This document shows positions 13,532-22,714 of a stretch of 55,115 bases of DNA, in pieces. The notes under the pieces are model-generated. The model did no database searches and was not told the origin of the DNA. It worked only from the letters and a program-made list of their open reading frames with translations. This stretch comes from Acidiphilium rubrum (lineage in GTDB: Bacteria; Pseudomonadota; Alphaproteobacteria; Acetobacterales; Acetobacteraceae), in the NCBI RefSeq assembly GCF_900156265.1, contig NZ_FTNE01000027.1, positions 1 to 55,115 on the forward strand, read 5' to 3'. Made by a program: the position numbers and the translations under genes. Every line of letters begins with the position of its first letter. Position 1 is the stretch's first letter.

Positions 13532-15916
13532 TCAGCCATTCCCTGGGGTTGGGGCGGGTGGTGAGGTTTTGGGGGTGCCGAAGGCGGCGCGGAATTCGGC
13601 GGGGTCGATGGTGATTTTCTGGTAGTTGTAGGGCAGTTCGATGCCTTCGGCGTCGAACCTGATTTTGATGCGCCGGTTGAATTCGCGGCGGACGCCGTAT
13701 TGTTTGCCGGCCGGGGTTTTGACGCGGCCGACGATATTGATCGAGGAGGCGCCGAACTGGTCGAGCCCCCAGAGTTCGAGGTCGTTGCTGATCTGGGCGG
13801 CCCAGGTGGGTTCGGCGCGCATGGTTTCGAACACTTCGGTGATGACGGCTTGCACGCGGTCGATATTTTCGCCGTAGCCGACGCCGATGTTGATCGGCGC
13901 GTAGCCGAAGTCACGCGAGGAGTTGGTAACGGTGGTGACGGAGCTGAACGGGATGATGTTCAGTGAGCCATCGCCGCCGCGGAGCCGGATGGTGCGGATG
14001 GATAATTTTTCGACGACGCCGGACATGCCACCGAGGGTCACGGTATCGCCGACCTGCATCGCGTCTTCGAGCAGGAGGAACAGGCCGGTGATGATGTCCT
14101 GCACCAGTTTTTGCGAACCGAAGCCGATGGCGAGGCCGAAGATGGACAGGCCGCCGAGCAGCAGGGTGACGTTGACGCCGACCGCGCTGAGCACGACGAG
14201 GGCGACGATGACCAGGATGATGACGAGCAGGGTGGTGCGCAGCATGGGCAGCAGGGTGCGGTAGCGGGCGGCGCGGCCGGGGCGGCCTTGTTGCACCAGC
14301 CGTTCGGCCTGGGCTTCGAGGGCAGCGTTGATGGTTTCCCATGCGATCAGGCCGATGAGGGCGGCGAGGCCGATGGTGATGACGGCGCTGACGATGCGTT
14401 GGCCGATGCGGGTGACGGTGAACCAGGCGAGGACGCCGATGCCCCAGAGTTGCAGGATCACCAGGATCGCGAGGGTTCCGAGCACGATGCTGATGACCAG
14501 TTTGACGACGGGCACATAGAGCCGCAGGCGGGTGAACAGGCTGGGGTATTGGGTGCGCCAGGTAACTTCGTCGTCGAACGCGGATTCGAGGCCGTGCGCC
14601 ATCCAGGCCGCGATGCTGCGGGCGAGGGCGGCGATGATGGCGAACACCAGCACGATGCGCAGCATGATGAAGAAGGCATGTGGCACGCCGATTGCCCAGG
14701 CGATCCACAGCGCGATGATGTAGAACAGGGCGAGGATGTGCCAGGAGCGGGCGAGCCCGGCGCGGGCCGCGGTGATGACGCCGCTGCGGGTGTGGTCGGC
14801 ATGGCGGTCGCCGCGGATGATCGCCGCCACGGGTCTGCGGGCTTGCAGCACCATGATGGCGGCCATGATGTGCACGATCAAAGAGACGAGTTTGATCAGG
14901 ACCTGGCTGGCGGCGTGATAGAGGCCGAACAGGCCGCCGGTTGCGATGGCGGCGTAGCCGAAGGCGATGACGCCGATGATCCGGCGCAGCCAGTTGACCA
15001 GCCATTCGGCCCGGCGGTCGGTCGTGCGGATCAGCCTGATGTCGCGCAGGCCGGGGGCGAGCAGGAAGCGCGCGACCTCGAGCGTGAGGCGGCAGGCGAG
15101 GTAGGCGTTCAGTACGGCGATGACGACGAGTTTGGCGACGCGTTCGTTGGCGAGGCTGCCGGTGAGCCACAAGAAGCCGATCAGGGCGAAGATCAGGATG
15201 GGGGCGAGGGCGAGCAGGACATGCGCGAAGGCGAGGGGCAGGCGGCGGAACCAGCGGCGGAGCGAGCGGCGGCGGGGGCGTTTTTCGCTCTCGCCGGCTT
15301 CGGCGGCGGCGAGGCCGGCTTCGTCTTCGGCGTGGCGGCTGTCGCGCAGGCGGGCGGCGCGGCGCAGGATGGCGGCGCGGGGGCGGCGGAGCAGGTAGAT
15401 GACGAGATATTCGCCGGCAAGCGCGGTGGCGAGGACCATCGCCAGTCTTGTCACCGCGCGGATCACGGTCTGGCGGAGCCAGCTGTCGGTCGCGACGAAG
15501 ACCATCCAGTGCCAGACGAGGCGGACGTCGGTCGCGGCTTTCAGGGCGCTGCCGACGTCGCCGAGGATCAGGCGGGCCTTGGTTTCGGCTTCCTGCACGA
15601 AGCCGATGCCGGTGTTGGGCGATGTCGTCGGGGTGGTTGTTGTTGTGGCGGTGGGTTTGGTGGCGGGATGTTTCATTGCCTCGAGCGTGGCGATCAGGGC
15701 GGTGCGCTCGGCGGGGTTGTTCAGGGTGGTGATGGCGGCATCGATCTGCGCGGCATCGAGCGTGGCGGGTGGGGTGGTGGGTGGTGTGGCGGGTTTGGCG
15801 GTGGTTTTGGCGGTGAAGGCGGCCAGGGGGTTGCCGGCGGCCTGCACGGGTGGTGCGGCGGCGAGCAGGATGGTGCAGAGCAGGGCGAGGATGAGAAGCG
15901 GAGGGGAGACGCGCAT
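13532..15916 (-). CDS. Large MscS family mechanosensitive channel
   Basis: A 794-residue inner-membrane protein that should open under membrane tension to release solutes during osmotic down-shock. Residues 1-27 are a signal peptide (LLILALLCTILLAAAPPVQA). A Thr/Ala/Pro-rich periplasmic region and about ten membrane segments follow. The MscS core reads GLAIGFGSQKLVQDIITGLF around residues 610-629 (pore helix and gate), then LEDAMQVGDTV, GVVEKLSIRTIRLRGGDGS and a beta domain through about residue 770. Length resembles YbiO/YnaI-type or larger MscS homologues. Start at 15916 places the signal peptide at the N-terminus; the longer in-frame start at 15982 would bury it. Confidence 0.9.
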   Translation of the reverse strand: MRVSPPLLILALLCTILLAAAPPVQAAGNPLAAFTAKTTAKPATPPTTPPATLDAAQIDAAITTLNNPAERTALIATLEAMKHPATKPTATTTTTPTTSPNTGIGFVQEAETKARLILGDVGSALKAATDVRLVWHWMVFVATDSWLRQTVIRAVTRLAMVLATALAGEYLVIYLLRRPRAAILRRAARLRDSRHAEDEAGLAAAEAGESEKRPRRRSLRRWFRRLPLAFAHVLLALAPILIFALIGFLWLTGSLANERVAKLVVIAVLNAYLACRLTLEVARFLLAPGLRDIRLIRTTDRRAEWLVNWLRRIIGVIAFGYAAIATGGLFGLYHAASQVLIKLVSLIVHIMAAIMVLQARRPVAAIIRGDRHADHTRSGVITAARAGLARSWHILALFYIIALWIAWAIGVPHAFFIMLRIVLVFAIIAALARSIAAWMAHGLESAFDDEVTWRTQYPSLFTRLRLYVPVVKLVISIVLGTLAILVILQLWGIGVLAWFTVTRIGQRIVSAVITIGLAALIGLIAWETINAALEAQAERLVQQGRPGRAARYRTLLPMLRTTLLVIILVIVALVVLSAVGVNVTLLLGGLSIFGLAIGFGSQKLVQDIITGLFLLLEDAMQVGDTVTLGGMSGVVEKLSIRTIRLRGGDGSLNIIPFSSVTTVTNSSRDFGYAPINIGVGYGENIDRVQAVITEVFETMRAEPTWAAQISNDLELWGLDQFGASSINIVGRVKTPAGKQYGVRREFNRRIKIRFDAEGIELPYNYQKITIDPAEFRAAFGTPKTSPPAPTPGNG

Positions 15917-15996
15917 GGCCCCTGTGAAAGCGAGCGGGGCGGTGATGTCAACCGCGGCCTCTACCGCTGGTGCGGATTGCACCCTATAAAAGAATC

Positions 15997-16185
15997 ATGC
16001 GCGATTTTCTGATCATTCTGCTCGGGCTCGACATGATTGCCGTGGTCGCGGTGTTGCTGACCGGTGCGGTCGGCATGACCACCGGTGCTGATCCGCGCCG
16101 GCAGAACCGGCTGATGCGCTGGCGGGTGGGGCTGCAGGCGGTCGCGGTGGCGCTGGTCGTGGTGCTTATTCTGTACGGGCGTTGA
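15997..16185 (+). CDS. HIG1-domain twin transmembrane protein
   Basis: A 62-residue protein with two membrane helices (residues 4-25 and 43-60) joined by a short loop with RRQNRLMRWRVGLQ, the signature of the HIG1 family (PF04588). Mitochondrial relatives (Rcf1, HIGD1A) associate with cytochrome c oxidase, so a respiratory supercomplex role is possible. The ATG at 15997 matches family length; a GTG at 15970 would add nine residues. TATAAA at 15985-15990 lies just before the ATG and could be a -10 box giving a leaderless message. Its stop overlaps the possible upstream starts of the next gene. Confidence 0.8.
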   Translation: MRDFLIILLGLDMIAVVAVLLTGAVGMTTGADPRRQNRLMRWRVGLQAVAVALVVVLILYGR

Positions 16186-16193
16186 GCGTGGCG

Positions 16194-16895
16194 ATGCCGC
16201 GGGCGGTGCTGTTCGATGTGTTCGGCACGCTGGTCGATTGGCGGGGCAGCGTGATTGCCGGGCTTTCGGCGTTCGGCGCGTCACGCGGGATCGTGGCGGA
16301 TTGGCCGGAGATCGCGGATAGTTGGCGGCGGGCGTATCGACCCTCGATGGACCGGGTGCGCCGGGGGGCGGTGCCTTGGACGCTGCTCGATGATCTGCAT
16401 CGCGATGCGTTGATGGAGATTACCCGGCGGCATGGCATCGGGCCGCTGGATGATGATGATTGTGAGCAACTGGTCCGGCTGTGGCATCGGCTGGCGGCGT
16501 GGCCGGATGTGGCGACGGGGCTGCGGCGGCTGAAGGATGTCGCGGTGATCGGGCCGTTGTCGAACGGTCATCTGGCATTGCAGGTGGCATTGGCGAGGCG
16601 CAACGGGTTTCCCTGGGACGTGACGTTCGGTTCGGACATGTTCCGTCATTACAAGCCGGATGCCGAGGTTTATTTGGGTGCGTGCGATTTTCTGGGATTG
16701 GCGCCGGATGATGTGATGCTGGCGGCAGCGCATAATGATGATCTGGCGGCGGCGGCGAGTTTCGGGCTGCGGACCGCGTTCATCAGCCGGCCGGCCGAGT
16801 TTGGTGCTGCGACCGGTGATCGGGCGCGGGCGTCCGGCGCGTGGGATATCGTGGTCGATTCCGTGGGGGCTCTGGCGGAGGCGCTGGGCGGCTGA
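16194..16895 (+). CDS. Haloacid dehalogenase type II (HAD superfamily hydrolase)
   Basis: A 233-residue HAD protein. Motif I is VLFDVFGTLVDWR, with the nucleophile Asp near residue 8; motif II is GPLSNGH near 122-128 (the Ser-Asn pair is typical of L-2-haloacid dehalogenases); motif III Lys is in FRHYKPDAEVYLGA near 147-160, and AAAHNDDLAAAASFGL near 174-189 supplies the acidic motif IV. Activity on 2-haloacids is predicted by family only. Starts at 16182 (TTG) and 16188 (GTG) are also open; the ATG at 16194 gives the usual N-terminus. It converges on gpsA with a 5-bp gap. Confidence 0.87.
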   Translation: MPRAVLFDVFGTLVDWRGSVIAGLSAFGASRGIVADWPEIADSWRRAYRPSMDRVRRGAVPWTLLDDLHRDALMEITRRHGIGPLDDDDCEQLVRLWHRLAAWPDVATGLRRLKDVAVIGPLSNGHLALQVALARRNGFPWDVTFGSDMFRHYKPDAEVYLGACDFLGLAPDDVMLAAAHNDDLAAAASFGLRTAFISRPAEFGAATGDRARASGAWDIVVDSVGALAEALGG

Positions 16896-16900
16896 GCGGT

Positions 16901-17866
16901 TCAGGTTTCGTCGCGCAGGTCGCGGCGCATCAGGCGGGCGATGCAATCTGCAAGGCTGGTGCGCTGGGCCAGCAAATCGGTCAGGGCGGCGGTGATCGGC
17001 ATGTCGCAGCCTGAAGCCGTGGCGCGGGCGAGCAGGGCCGGGGCGGTGGCGAGGCCTTCGACGACGCCGGCTGTGAGGTCGGGCGGATCGCCACGGCCGA
17101 GCGCGAGGCCGGCGCGGTAGTTGCGGCTGGCGCCGCCCGTGGCGGTCAGAATCAGGTCACCCAGGCCGGCGAGGCCGGCGATGGTTTCGGCCGCGCCGCC
17201 GAGGGCGACGGCGAGGCGGGCGATTTCGGCGAGGCCGCGGGTGATGAGGGCGGCGCGGGCGTTTTCACCGAGGCCGGCGCCGATCACAGCACCGGCAGCG
17301 AGGGCGATGACGTTTTTCGCCGCACCGCCGAGGGCTGCGCCGGTGATGTCGTGACTGCCATAGAGGCGGAGCTGCGGGGTTGCCAGGGCGGCGATCAGGG
17401 CGCGGCGGGCTTGGGTGTCCGCCATGGCGAGGACGGCGGCGGCGGGCAGGCCGGCGGCGATTTCATGGGCGAAATTCGGGCCGGTGAGCAGGCCGATCGG
17501 GCGATTGGGGTGGCATTGGGCGGCGATTTCGGGGCCGAGCAAGGAAGTGTCGCGCTCGACGCCCTTGCAGCAGAGGATCAGGGCGCCACCGTTGTCCGGC
17601 AGGCGGGCGAGGGTGGCGCGCAGGTGCTGGAACGGCGGGCAGAGCAGGGTGATCGGCGCGGATCGGGGTTCGGCGGTGATGATCAGCGTGTCCGGCAGGG
17701 TGATGCCGGGCAGGTTGGTGTTGTGGCGTGTGGCGGCGAGGCGGACGGCGCGGTCCGGCGTGCGGGCGATCAGGGCGACGCGCCGGCCTTGTTGGGCGTA
17801 GAGCACGGCGAGGGCGGTGCCCCAGGCGCCGGTGCCGATGATCGAGAGGTCGGTGGTGTCAGGCAT
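16901..17866 (-). CDS. gpsA: Glycerol-3-phosphate dehydrogenase [NAD(P)+]
   Basis: Reduces dihydroxyacetone phosphate to sn-glycerol-3-phosphate for phospholipid synthesis in the cytoplasm. The 321-residue protein has the dinucleotide-binding start LSIIGTGAWGTALAVLYA near residues 7-24, the catalytic region GGAAKNVIALAAGAVIGAG near 180-198 and GLAGLGDLILTATGGASRNYR near 231-251, split as GLGDL and S-R-N. Length matches GpsA. Its ATG overlaps the 3' end of rlmJ by 8 bp on the same strand, so the two are probably co-transcribed. Confidence 0.96.
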   Translation of the reverse strand: MPDTTDLSIIGTGAWGTALAVLYAQQGRRVALIARTPDRAVRLAATRHNTNLPGITLPDTLIITAEPRSAPITLLCPPFQHLRATLARLPDNGGALILCCKGVERDTSLLGPEIAAQCHPNRPIGLLTGPNFAHEIAAGLPAAAVLAMADTQARRALIAALATPQLRLYGSHDITGAALGGAAKNVIALAAGAVIGAGLGENARAALITRGLAEIARLAVALGGAAETIAGLAGLGDLILTATGGASRNYRAGLALGRGDPPDLTAGVVEGLATAPALLARATASGCDMPITAALTDLLAQRTSLADCIARLMRRDLRDET

Positions 17867-18671
17867 CGGCGATGCGGGTGATGCGGCTGGTGCCGTCGGG
17901 TTCGGCGAGGGTTGCGCGCAGGGCTTCGAGCACCGGGGCGGCGGTGGCTTCGAAATTGTAGGGCGGATTGACGATCAGCACGCCGCAGCCGTTCAGCCTT
18001 GCGGGGTCGAGCGGTTCGCGGAACAGGATCTCGCAGGTGATGATATCCGCGATGCCACGCGCCTGGATGTCGGCGATGAAATGGCGCACCGGGGCGCGGT
18101 GCTTGACCGGGTACCAGGCGGCGTAGACGCCGGTCGGGAATTTGCGGTGGGCGGCTTGCAGGGCGGCGGCCAGGGTTTCGAATTCATCGGTTTTTTCGAA
18201 CGGCGGGTCGATCAGCACCAGCGCGCGGCGTTCGGGCGGCGGCAGCAGGGCGGTCAGTGCCTCGTAGCCATCGCGCCGATGGATGTGCACTTGCGGATCG
18301 CGGGCGAAGCGGCGTTTCAGCGTGACGGCGTCATCGGGGTGGAGTTCGCACAGTGCGAGGCGATCCTGCGGCCGGAGCAGGGCGCGGGCGAGGGCGGGGG
18401 AGCCGGGATAGTGCTCGGCGGTGCCGGTGAGTGCCATGAAATCGGCCAGGGCGGGGGGGGTTGTTTGCCGCAGGCGACCGATGCCGGCGCGCCATTCACC
18501 GGTCTTGCCGGCTTCGATACTGGTGAGGTCGTAGGCGCCGATGCCGGCATGGGTGTCGAGCACGAACAGGGGTTTGGGTTTGGCGCTGAGCGCGCGCAGC
18601 AACAGCACGAGCAGCGCGTGCTTGACGCAATCGGCCGGGTTGCCGGCATGGTAGGCGTGTCGGTAGTTCAT
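17859..18671 (-). CDS. rlmJ: 23S rRNA (adenine(2030)-N(6))-methyltransferase RlmJ
   Basis: A 270-residue protein beginning MNYRHAYHAGNPADCVKH, the diagnostic N-terminus of RlmJ/YhiR, followed by VLDTHAGIGAYDL near residues 37-49 (SAM site) and ALVLIDPPFEKTDEF near 157-171, where DPPF is the N6-adenine methyltransferase catalytic motif. Known to methylate A2030 of 23S rRNA in E. coli. The start at 18671 is fixed by the conserved N-terminus; the in-frame extension to 18788 is not homologous. It is upstream of and overlapping gpsA, and divergent from pepF. Confidence 0.94.
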   Translation of the reverse strand: MNYRHAYHAGNPADCVKHALLVLLLRALSAKPKPLFVLDTHAGIGAYDLTSIEAGKTGEWRAGIGRLRQTTPPALADFMALTGTAEHYPGSPALARALLRPQDRLALCELHPDDAVTLKRRFARDPQVHIHRRDGYEALTALLPPPERRALVLIDPPFEKTDEFETLAAALQAAHRKFPTGVYAAWYPVKHRAPVRHFIADIQARGIADIITCEILFREPLDPARLNGCGVLIVNPPYNFEATAAPVLEALRATLAEPDGTSRITRIADA

Positions 18672-18781
18672 TATGAGCGATCTGATAGACACAGGCGGGG
18701 GCGCGCGCCAGACCGATTGCCCGCGATCGTCATTTGACGTTGCGACATTCCGGCCTATTTGATGAGGGCAAGGAGAGATGC

Positions 18782-20626
18782 ATGACAAGGCCGAGGCCGC
18801 TGGCCGAACCTGATGATCTGGCGGGACCGTTCGAGCCGTTCGTCACCGGGCCTCAGCGGGGCGCTCCGCCGGAATGGAATCTGACCGATCTGTATTTCGG
18901 CACCGCGGACCCTGCGATCGGTGAGGATTTCGCGCAGTTGGAACGCCAGAGTGCGACGTTTCATGCCGCGTTCAAGGATCGGGTCGCGACGCTCGATGGG
19001 GCGGCGCTGGCCGGCGCGATTGCGCGCTACGAGGCGATCGAGCAGCGGTTGGCCCGGCTGCACGCCTTCGCGCAGTTGAATTTCAGCGCCGATGCGACGC
19101 TCGCCGCATCCGGGCAGTTTTATCAATCGGTCACCGAGCGGGCGAGCGATGTTGCGGCACCGCTGCTGTTTTTCCCGCTCGAGCTGAACCGGATCGAGGA
19201 TGCGGCGTTCGAGGGTTTGGTCGCGGATGCCGCACTCGCCCGGTATGCGCCGTGGCTGCGCGACCTGCGGGTGCTGCGGGCGCATCAACTTGGCGATGAT
19301 CTGGAAAAATTGCTGCACGACAAGGACGTGACCGGTCATTCGGCCTGGGCGCGCCTGTTCGATGAGACGATTGCGGCACTCCGGGTGCGGGTGGCGGGCG
19401 AAGAGCTGAGTTTCAGCGCTGCGCTCAATCGGTTGTCCGACGCCGATCGGGCGATGCGGGAGGCGGCGGGCCGCGCGATCGGGGCGACACTGCACCAGAA
19501 CGCCAGGCTGTTCACGTTGATCACCAACACGCTGGCCAAGGACAAGGCGATCGAGGATGGCTGGCGGCATTACGCGACATCGGTTTCGGCGCGCAACCGG
19601 TCGAACCGCGTCGCGGATGAGGAGGTGACGGCGTTGGTCGAGGCGGTCCGGCGGTCGTATCCGCGGCTGTCGCACCGGTATTACGCGATGAAGGCGCGCT
19701 GGCTTGGGCTCGATCGGTTGGAGCATTGGGATCGCAACGCGCCGCTGCCGGGCGATGATGATCCGGCGATCGGCTGGGGTGAGGCCGAGGCGCATGTGCT
19801 GGCGGCGTATCGGCGGTTCAGCCCTGAACTGGCGGAGATTGGGCAGCGGTTTTTCGATCATCCGTGGATCGATGCGGTGCCGCGCCCGGGTAAATCGGGC
19901 GGTGCGTTCGCCCACCCGACGGTGCCGGATGTGCATCCGTATATTCTGCTGAATTATCATGGCCGGGCGCGCGATGTGATGACGCTGGCGCATGAGCTGG
20001 GCCACGGGATTCATCAAACGCTAGCGGCGGAGCAGGGTTATTTGATGGCGCGCACGCCGCTGACGCTGGCTGAAACCGCGAGCGTGTTCGGCGAGATGCT
20101 GACGTTTCGCAGCCTGCTCGATGCCGAGACCGACAAGGGGCGGCGGCGGCTGATGCTGGCGCGCAAGATCGAGGACATGCTGAACACGGTGGTGCGTCAG
20201 ATCGCGTTTTTCACATTCGAGCAACGGTTGCACGACCGGCGCCGGGCAGGTGAGCTGCTGGCCGAGGAGATCGGGCAGATCTGGCTGGATGTGCAGCGTG
20301 AAAGCCTTGGCCCCGCCTTCAACTTTACTGACGAGTACCGGATGTTCTGGGCCTATGTGCCGCATTTCATTCACTCGCCGTTCTATGTGTATGCCTATGC
20401 GTTCGGCGATTGCCTGGTGAATGCGTTGTACGGCGTCTACCGCGATGAGTTGGCGGTGGGGCGTGGCGAGGATTTCGTGGAGCGCTATACCGCGCTGCTG
20501 CGGGCGGGCGGCACCGAGCTTCATGGCGCGTTGCTGGCGCCGTTCGGCATCGATGCTGCCGATCCGGCGTTCTGGCAGCGTGGGCTCGATGTGATTGCCG
20601 GATTTATCGATGAACTGGAAGATTGA
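18782..20626 (+). CDS. pepF: M3 family oligoendopeptidase F
   Basis: A cytosolic zinc metallopeptidase of 614 residues that cleaves oligopeptides. The zinc site HELGHGIH lies near residues 405-412, and the third ligand Glu is in LAETASVFGEML near 429-440. KSGGAFAHPTV near 370-380 and NFTDEYRMFWAYVPHF near 514-529 are further M3 blocks. Start ATG at 18782 follows AAGGAGAG, a good ribosome site; the TTG at 18734 lacks one. The ABC1 kinase gene starts six bases past its stop, suggesting one operon. Confidence 0.94.
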   Translation: MTRPRPLAEPDDLAGPFEPFVTGPQRGAPPEWNLTDLYFGTADPAIGEDFAQLERQSATFHAAFKDRVATLDGAALAGAIARYEAIEQRLARLHAFAQLNFSADATLAASGQFYQSVTERASDVAAPLLFFPLELNRIEDAAFEGLVADAALARYAPWLRDLRVLRAHQLGDDLEKLLHDKDVTGHSAWARLFDETIAALRVRVAGEELSFSAALNRLSDADRAMREAAGRAIGATLHQNARLFTLITNTLAKDKAIEDGWRHYATSVSARNRSNRVADEEVTALVEAVRRSYPRLSHRYYAMKARWLGLDRLEHWDRNAPLPGDDDPAIGWGEAEAHVLAAYRRFSPELAEIGQRFFDHPWIDAVPRPGKSGGAFAHPTVPDVHPYILLNYHGRARDVMTLAHELGHGIHQTLAAEQGYLMARTPLTLAETASVFGEMLTFRSLLDAETDKGRRRLMLARKIEDMLNTVVRQIAFFTFEQRLHDRRRAGELLAEEIGQIWLDVQRESLGPAFNFTDEYRMFWAYVPHFIHSPFYVYAYAFGDCLVNALYGVYRDELAVGRGEDFVERYTALLRAGGTELHGALLAPFGIDAADPAFWQRGLDVIAGFIDELED

Positions 20627-20632
20627 GACAGA

Positions 20633-21991
20633 ATGGTCAACGAAGCGGATCAGGGTGGGACGTTGTTCGGTGAGTTCAAGCGATTCGCGCGCACGTCCGG
20701 CGCGGTTTCGGGCATTGCGGCGCGGGTGGCCGGCGAGCGGATGTTCGGCATCAAGACCGATCGGTCGCGCCATGCCGAGGATCTGAAGACCATTCTCGGT
20801 GGCCTGAAGGGGCCGATGATGAAAGTGGCGCAGATTCTCACGACGATTCCCGATGCGCTGCCCGAGGAATATGCCAAGGAGCTGGCGCAGTTGCAGGCCA
20901 ACGCGCCGGCGATGGGCTGGGTGTTCGTGCGCCGGCGAATGGCGGCCGAGTTGGGGCCGGACTGGGAGAGCAAGTTCAAGGCGTTCGGCCGCGAGGCGGC
21001 GGCGGCGGCGAGCCTGGGGCAGGTGCACCGGGCGACCTTGCTGGATGGACGGGATGTAGCGTGCAAGCTGCAATATCCCGATATGCCGAGCACGGTCGAA
21101 GCCGATCTGCGGCAGTTGAAGCTGGCGATGGCGGTTTACAAGCGGATGGATAACGCGATCCATCAGGACGATATTTATGTCGAGCTGGCGACGCGGTTGC
21201 GCGAGGAGCTCGATTATCAGCGCGAGGCGGCGCAGACGCGGCTGTATACCGTGATGCTCGAAGGGCAGCCCGACGTTGTGATTCCGACGCCGATCCCGGA
21301 ATTTTCCACCAAGCGGCTGCTGACGATGAACTGGCTGACCGGCACGGGCATGCAGGCGTGGCTCGATACCGACCCCGATCAGGAGAGCCGCAACCGGATC
21401 GCCAGGGCGCTGTTCCGGGCGTGGTATGTGCCGTTCTACCGGTTCGGCGTGATCCATGGTGATCCGCATCTCGGCAATTATCAGGTCAATCCGGCGGGCG
21501 GGATCAATCTGCTCGATTTCGGCGCGATCCGGGTGTTTCGCTCGAATTTCGTGGCGGGCGTGATCGAATTGTTCGATGCGATCCGCAACAACGATGACGA
21601 GCACGCGTATCATGCCTACAAGATTTGGGGTTTCACCGACATCACCAAGGAGAAGCTCGACGTCTTGAACGATTGGGCCCGCTTCCTCTATGAGCCGCTG
21701 ATGCAGGACCGTGTGCGACCGATTCAGGAAACCAACGATGTCACCTATGGCCGCAGCGTGGCCGAGCGGGTGCATGAGGGGCTCAAGCGCACCGGCGGTG
21801 TGCGACCGCCGCGCGAGTTCGTGCTGATGGATCGTTCGGCGATCGGGCTGGGCAGCGTGTTTCTGCGGCTGAGGGCGGAACTCAACTGGCAGCAATTGTT
21901 CCATGAGACCGTCGCCGATTTCGACGAGGCCTCGCTCGATGCGCGCCAGGTTGAAGCGCTGGCCACGGCCGGCGTGCCGAAGCCACTCTGA
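20633..21991 (+). CDS. ABC1/UbiB family atypical kinase
   Basis: A 452-residue protein kinase-like protein of the ABC1 (ADCK/AarF/UbiB) family, linked to ubiquinone or lipid metabolism. Visible motifs: LKGPMMKVAQIL near residues 57-68, at the place of the family KxGQ motif but lacking Gly; AAASLGQVHRA near 123-133 (the A-rich loop replacing the kinase P-loop); VACKLQYP near 140-147; ELDYQREA near 194-201; VIHGDPHLGNYQ near 278-289; and NLLDFGAIR near 296-304 (DFG). No C-terminal membrane helices are evident, unlike E. coli UbiB. It follows pepF by 6 bp and precedes a TylF-type methyltransferase by 1 bp. Confidence 0.9.
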   Translation: MVNEADQGGTLFGEFKRFARTSGAVSGIAARVAGERMFGIKTDRSRHAEDLKTILGGLKGPMMKVAQILTTIPDALPEEYAKELAQLQANAPAMGWVFVRRRMAAELGPDWESKFKAFGREAAAAASLGQVHRATLLDGRDVACKLQYPDMPSTVEADLRQLKLAMAVYKRMDNAIHQDDIYVELATRLREELDYQREAAQTRLYTVMLEGQPDVVIPTPIPEFSTKRLLTMNWLTGTGMQAWLDTDPDQESRNRIARALFRAWYVPFYRFGVIHGDPHLGNYQVNPAGGINLLDFGAIRVFRSNFVAGVIELFDAIRNNDDEHAYHAYKIWGFTDITKEKLDVLNDWARFLYEPLMQDRVRPIQETNDVTYGRSVAERVHEGLKRTGGVRPPREFVLMDRSAIGLGSVFLRLRAELNWQQLFHETVADFDEASLDARQVEALATAGVPKPL

Positions 21992-21992
21992 C

Positions 21993-22691
21993 ATGGCTGT
22001 GCTGCAGCGGGGCCTGCGCGGTGGGCTGATGGCGCGGGCGTATCGCAAGATACTGCACTCGTGGTATTTGAACGATATTGCGTTCGATGTGCGGCTGCAT
22101 GCGAAACGTGAAGCGGTGGCCTATATCATCGAGCACATGCAGGCGGCGATGATGTTGCGTGACCGGTTCGAACTGTTGCGGTTCGCGCTGGCGCGGGCAC
22201 CGGCCGAGGGGCTGGTGCTGGAATTCGGTGTGGAGAAGGGGTTGTCGATCACGTGCCTTGCCAATGCGACGCAACGCGTGGTGCACGGGTTTGATAGTTT
22301 CCAGGGCCTGCCTGATGATTGGTCCGGCACGGCGGCGCCGCGCGGCACGTTCGACCGGCAGGGGGCACCACCCAAGGTGCCGGGCAATGTTCAGCTGCAT
22401 ATCGGCTGGTTCGATGCGACGATTCCGCAATTTCTGGCGGGGTCGGATGCGACGATTTCGCTGTTGCATGTCGATTGCGATATTTATTCCTCGACAAAAA
22501 CGATTTTCACATTGCTGGGGCCGCGAATTGTGCCGGGAACGGTGATCGTGTTCGATGAGTATTTCAATTATCCGGGCTGGCGCCAGCACGAATACAAGGC
22601 GTTTCAGGAGTTCTGTGCCGAGACCGGGCGAAGCTATCGGTATTGCGGCTATGCCGGTGAGAAGGGGCATGTCGCGGTCGTGATGGAATGA
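21993..22691 (+). CDS. TylF/MycF family class I methyltransferase
   Basis: A 232-residue protein of the TylF/MycF methyltransferase family. VLEFGVEKGLSIT near residues 70-82 is the SAM-binding start, VHGFDSFQGLPDDW near 92-105 the second block, and LLHVDCDIYSSTKTIF near 158-173 supplies the metal-binding Asp residues; VIVFDEYFNYPGW near 183-195 is also typical. TylF and MycF methylate macrolide sugars, but stand-alone proteobacterial homologues often sit with polysaccharide or unknown genes, so the substrate is open. ATG at 21993 comes one base after the ABC1 gene stop. Confidence 0.85.
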   Translation: MAVLQRGLRGGLMARAYRKILHSWYLNDIAFDVRLHAKREAVAYIIEHMQAAMMLRDRFELLRFALARAPAEGLVLEFGVEKGLSITCLANATQRVVHGFDSFQGLPDDWSGTAAPRGTFDRQGAPPKVPGNVQLHIGWFDATIPQFLAGSDATISLLHVDCDIYSSTKTIFTLLGPRIVPGTVIVFDEYFNYPGWRQHEYKAFQEFCAETGRSYRYCGYAGEKGHVAVVME

Positions 22692-22714
22692 GGTCAGCGC
22701 GCCGGCGGCGCAGC

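Noticed and set aside
14111-16012. 633-codon plus-strand open frame opposite the MscS gene
   Set aside because: Gly/Asp/Glu-rich, no family pattern; the minus strand encodes a signal peptide, membrane helices and the MscS core.
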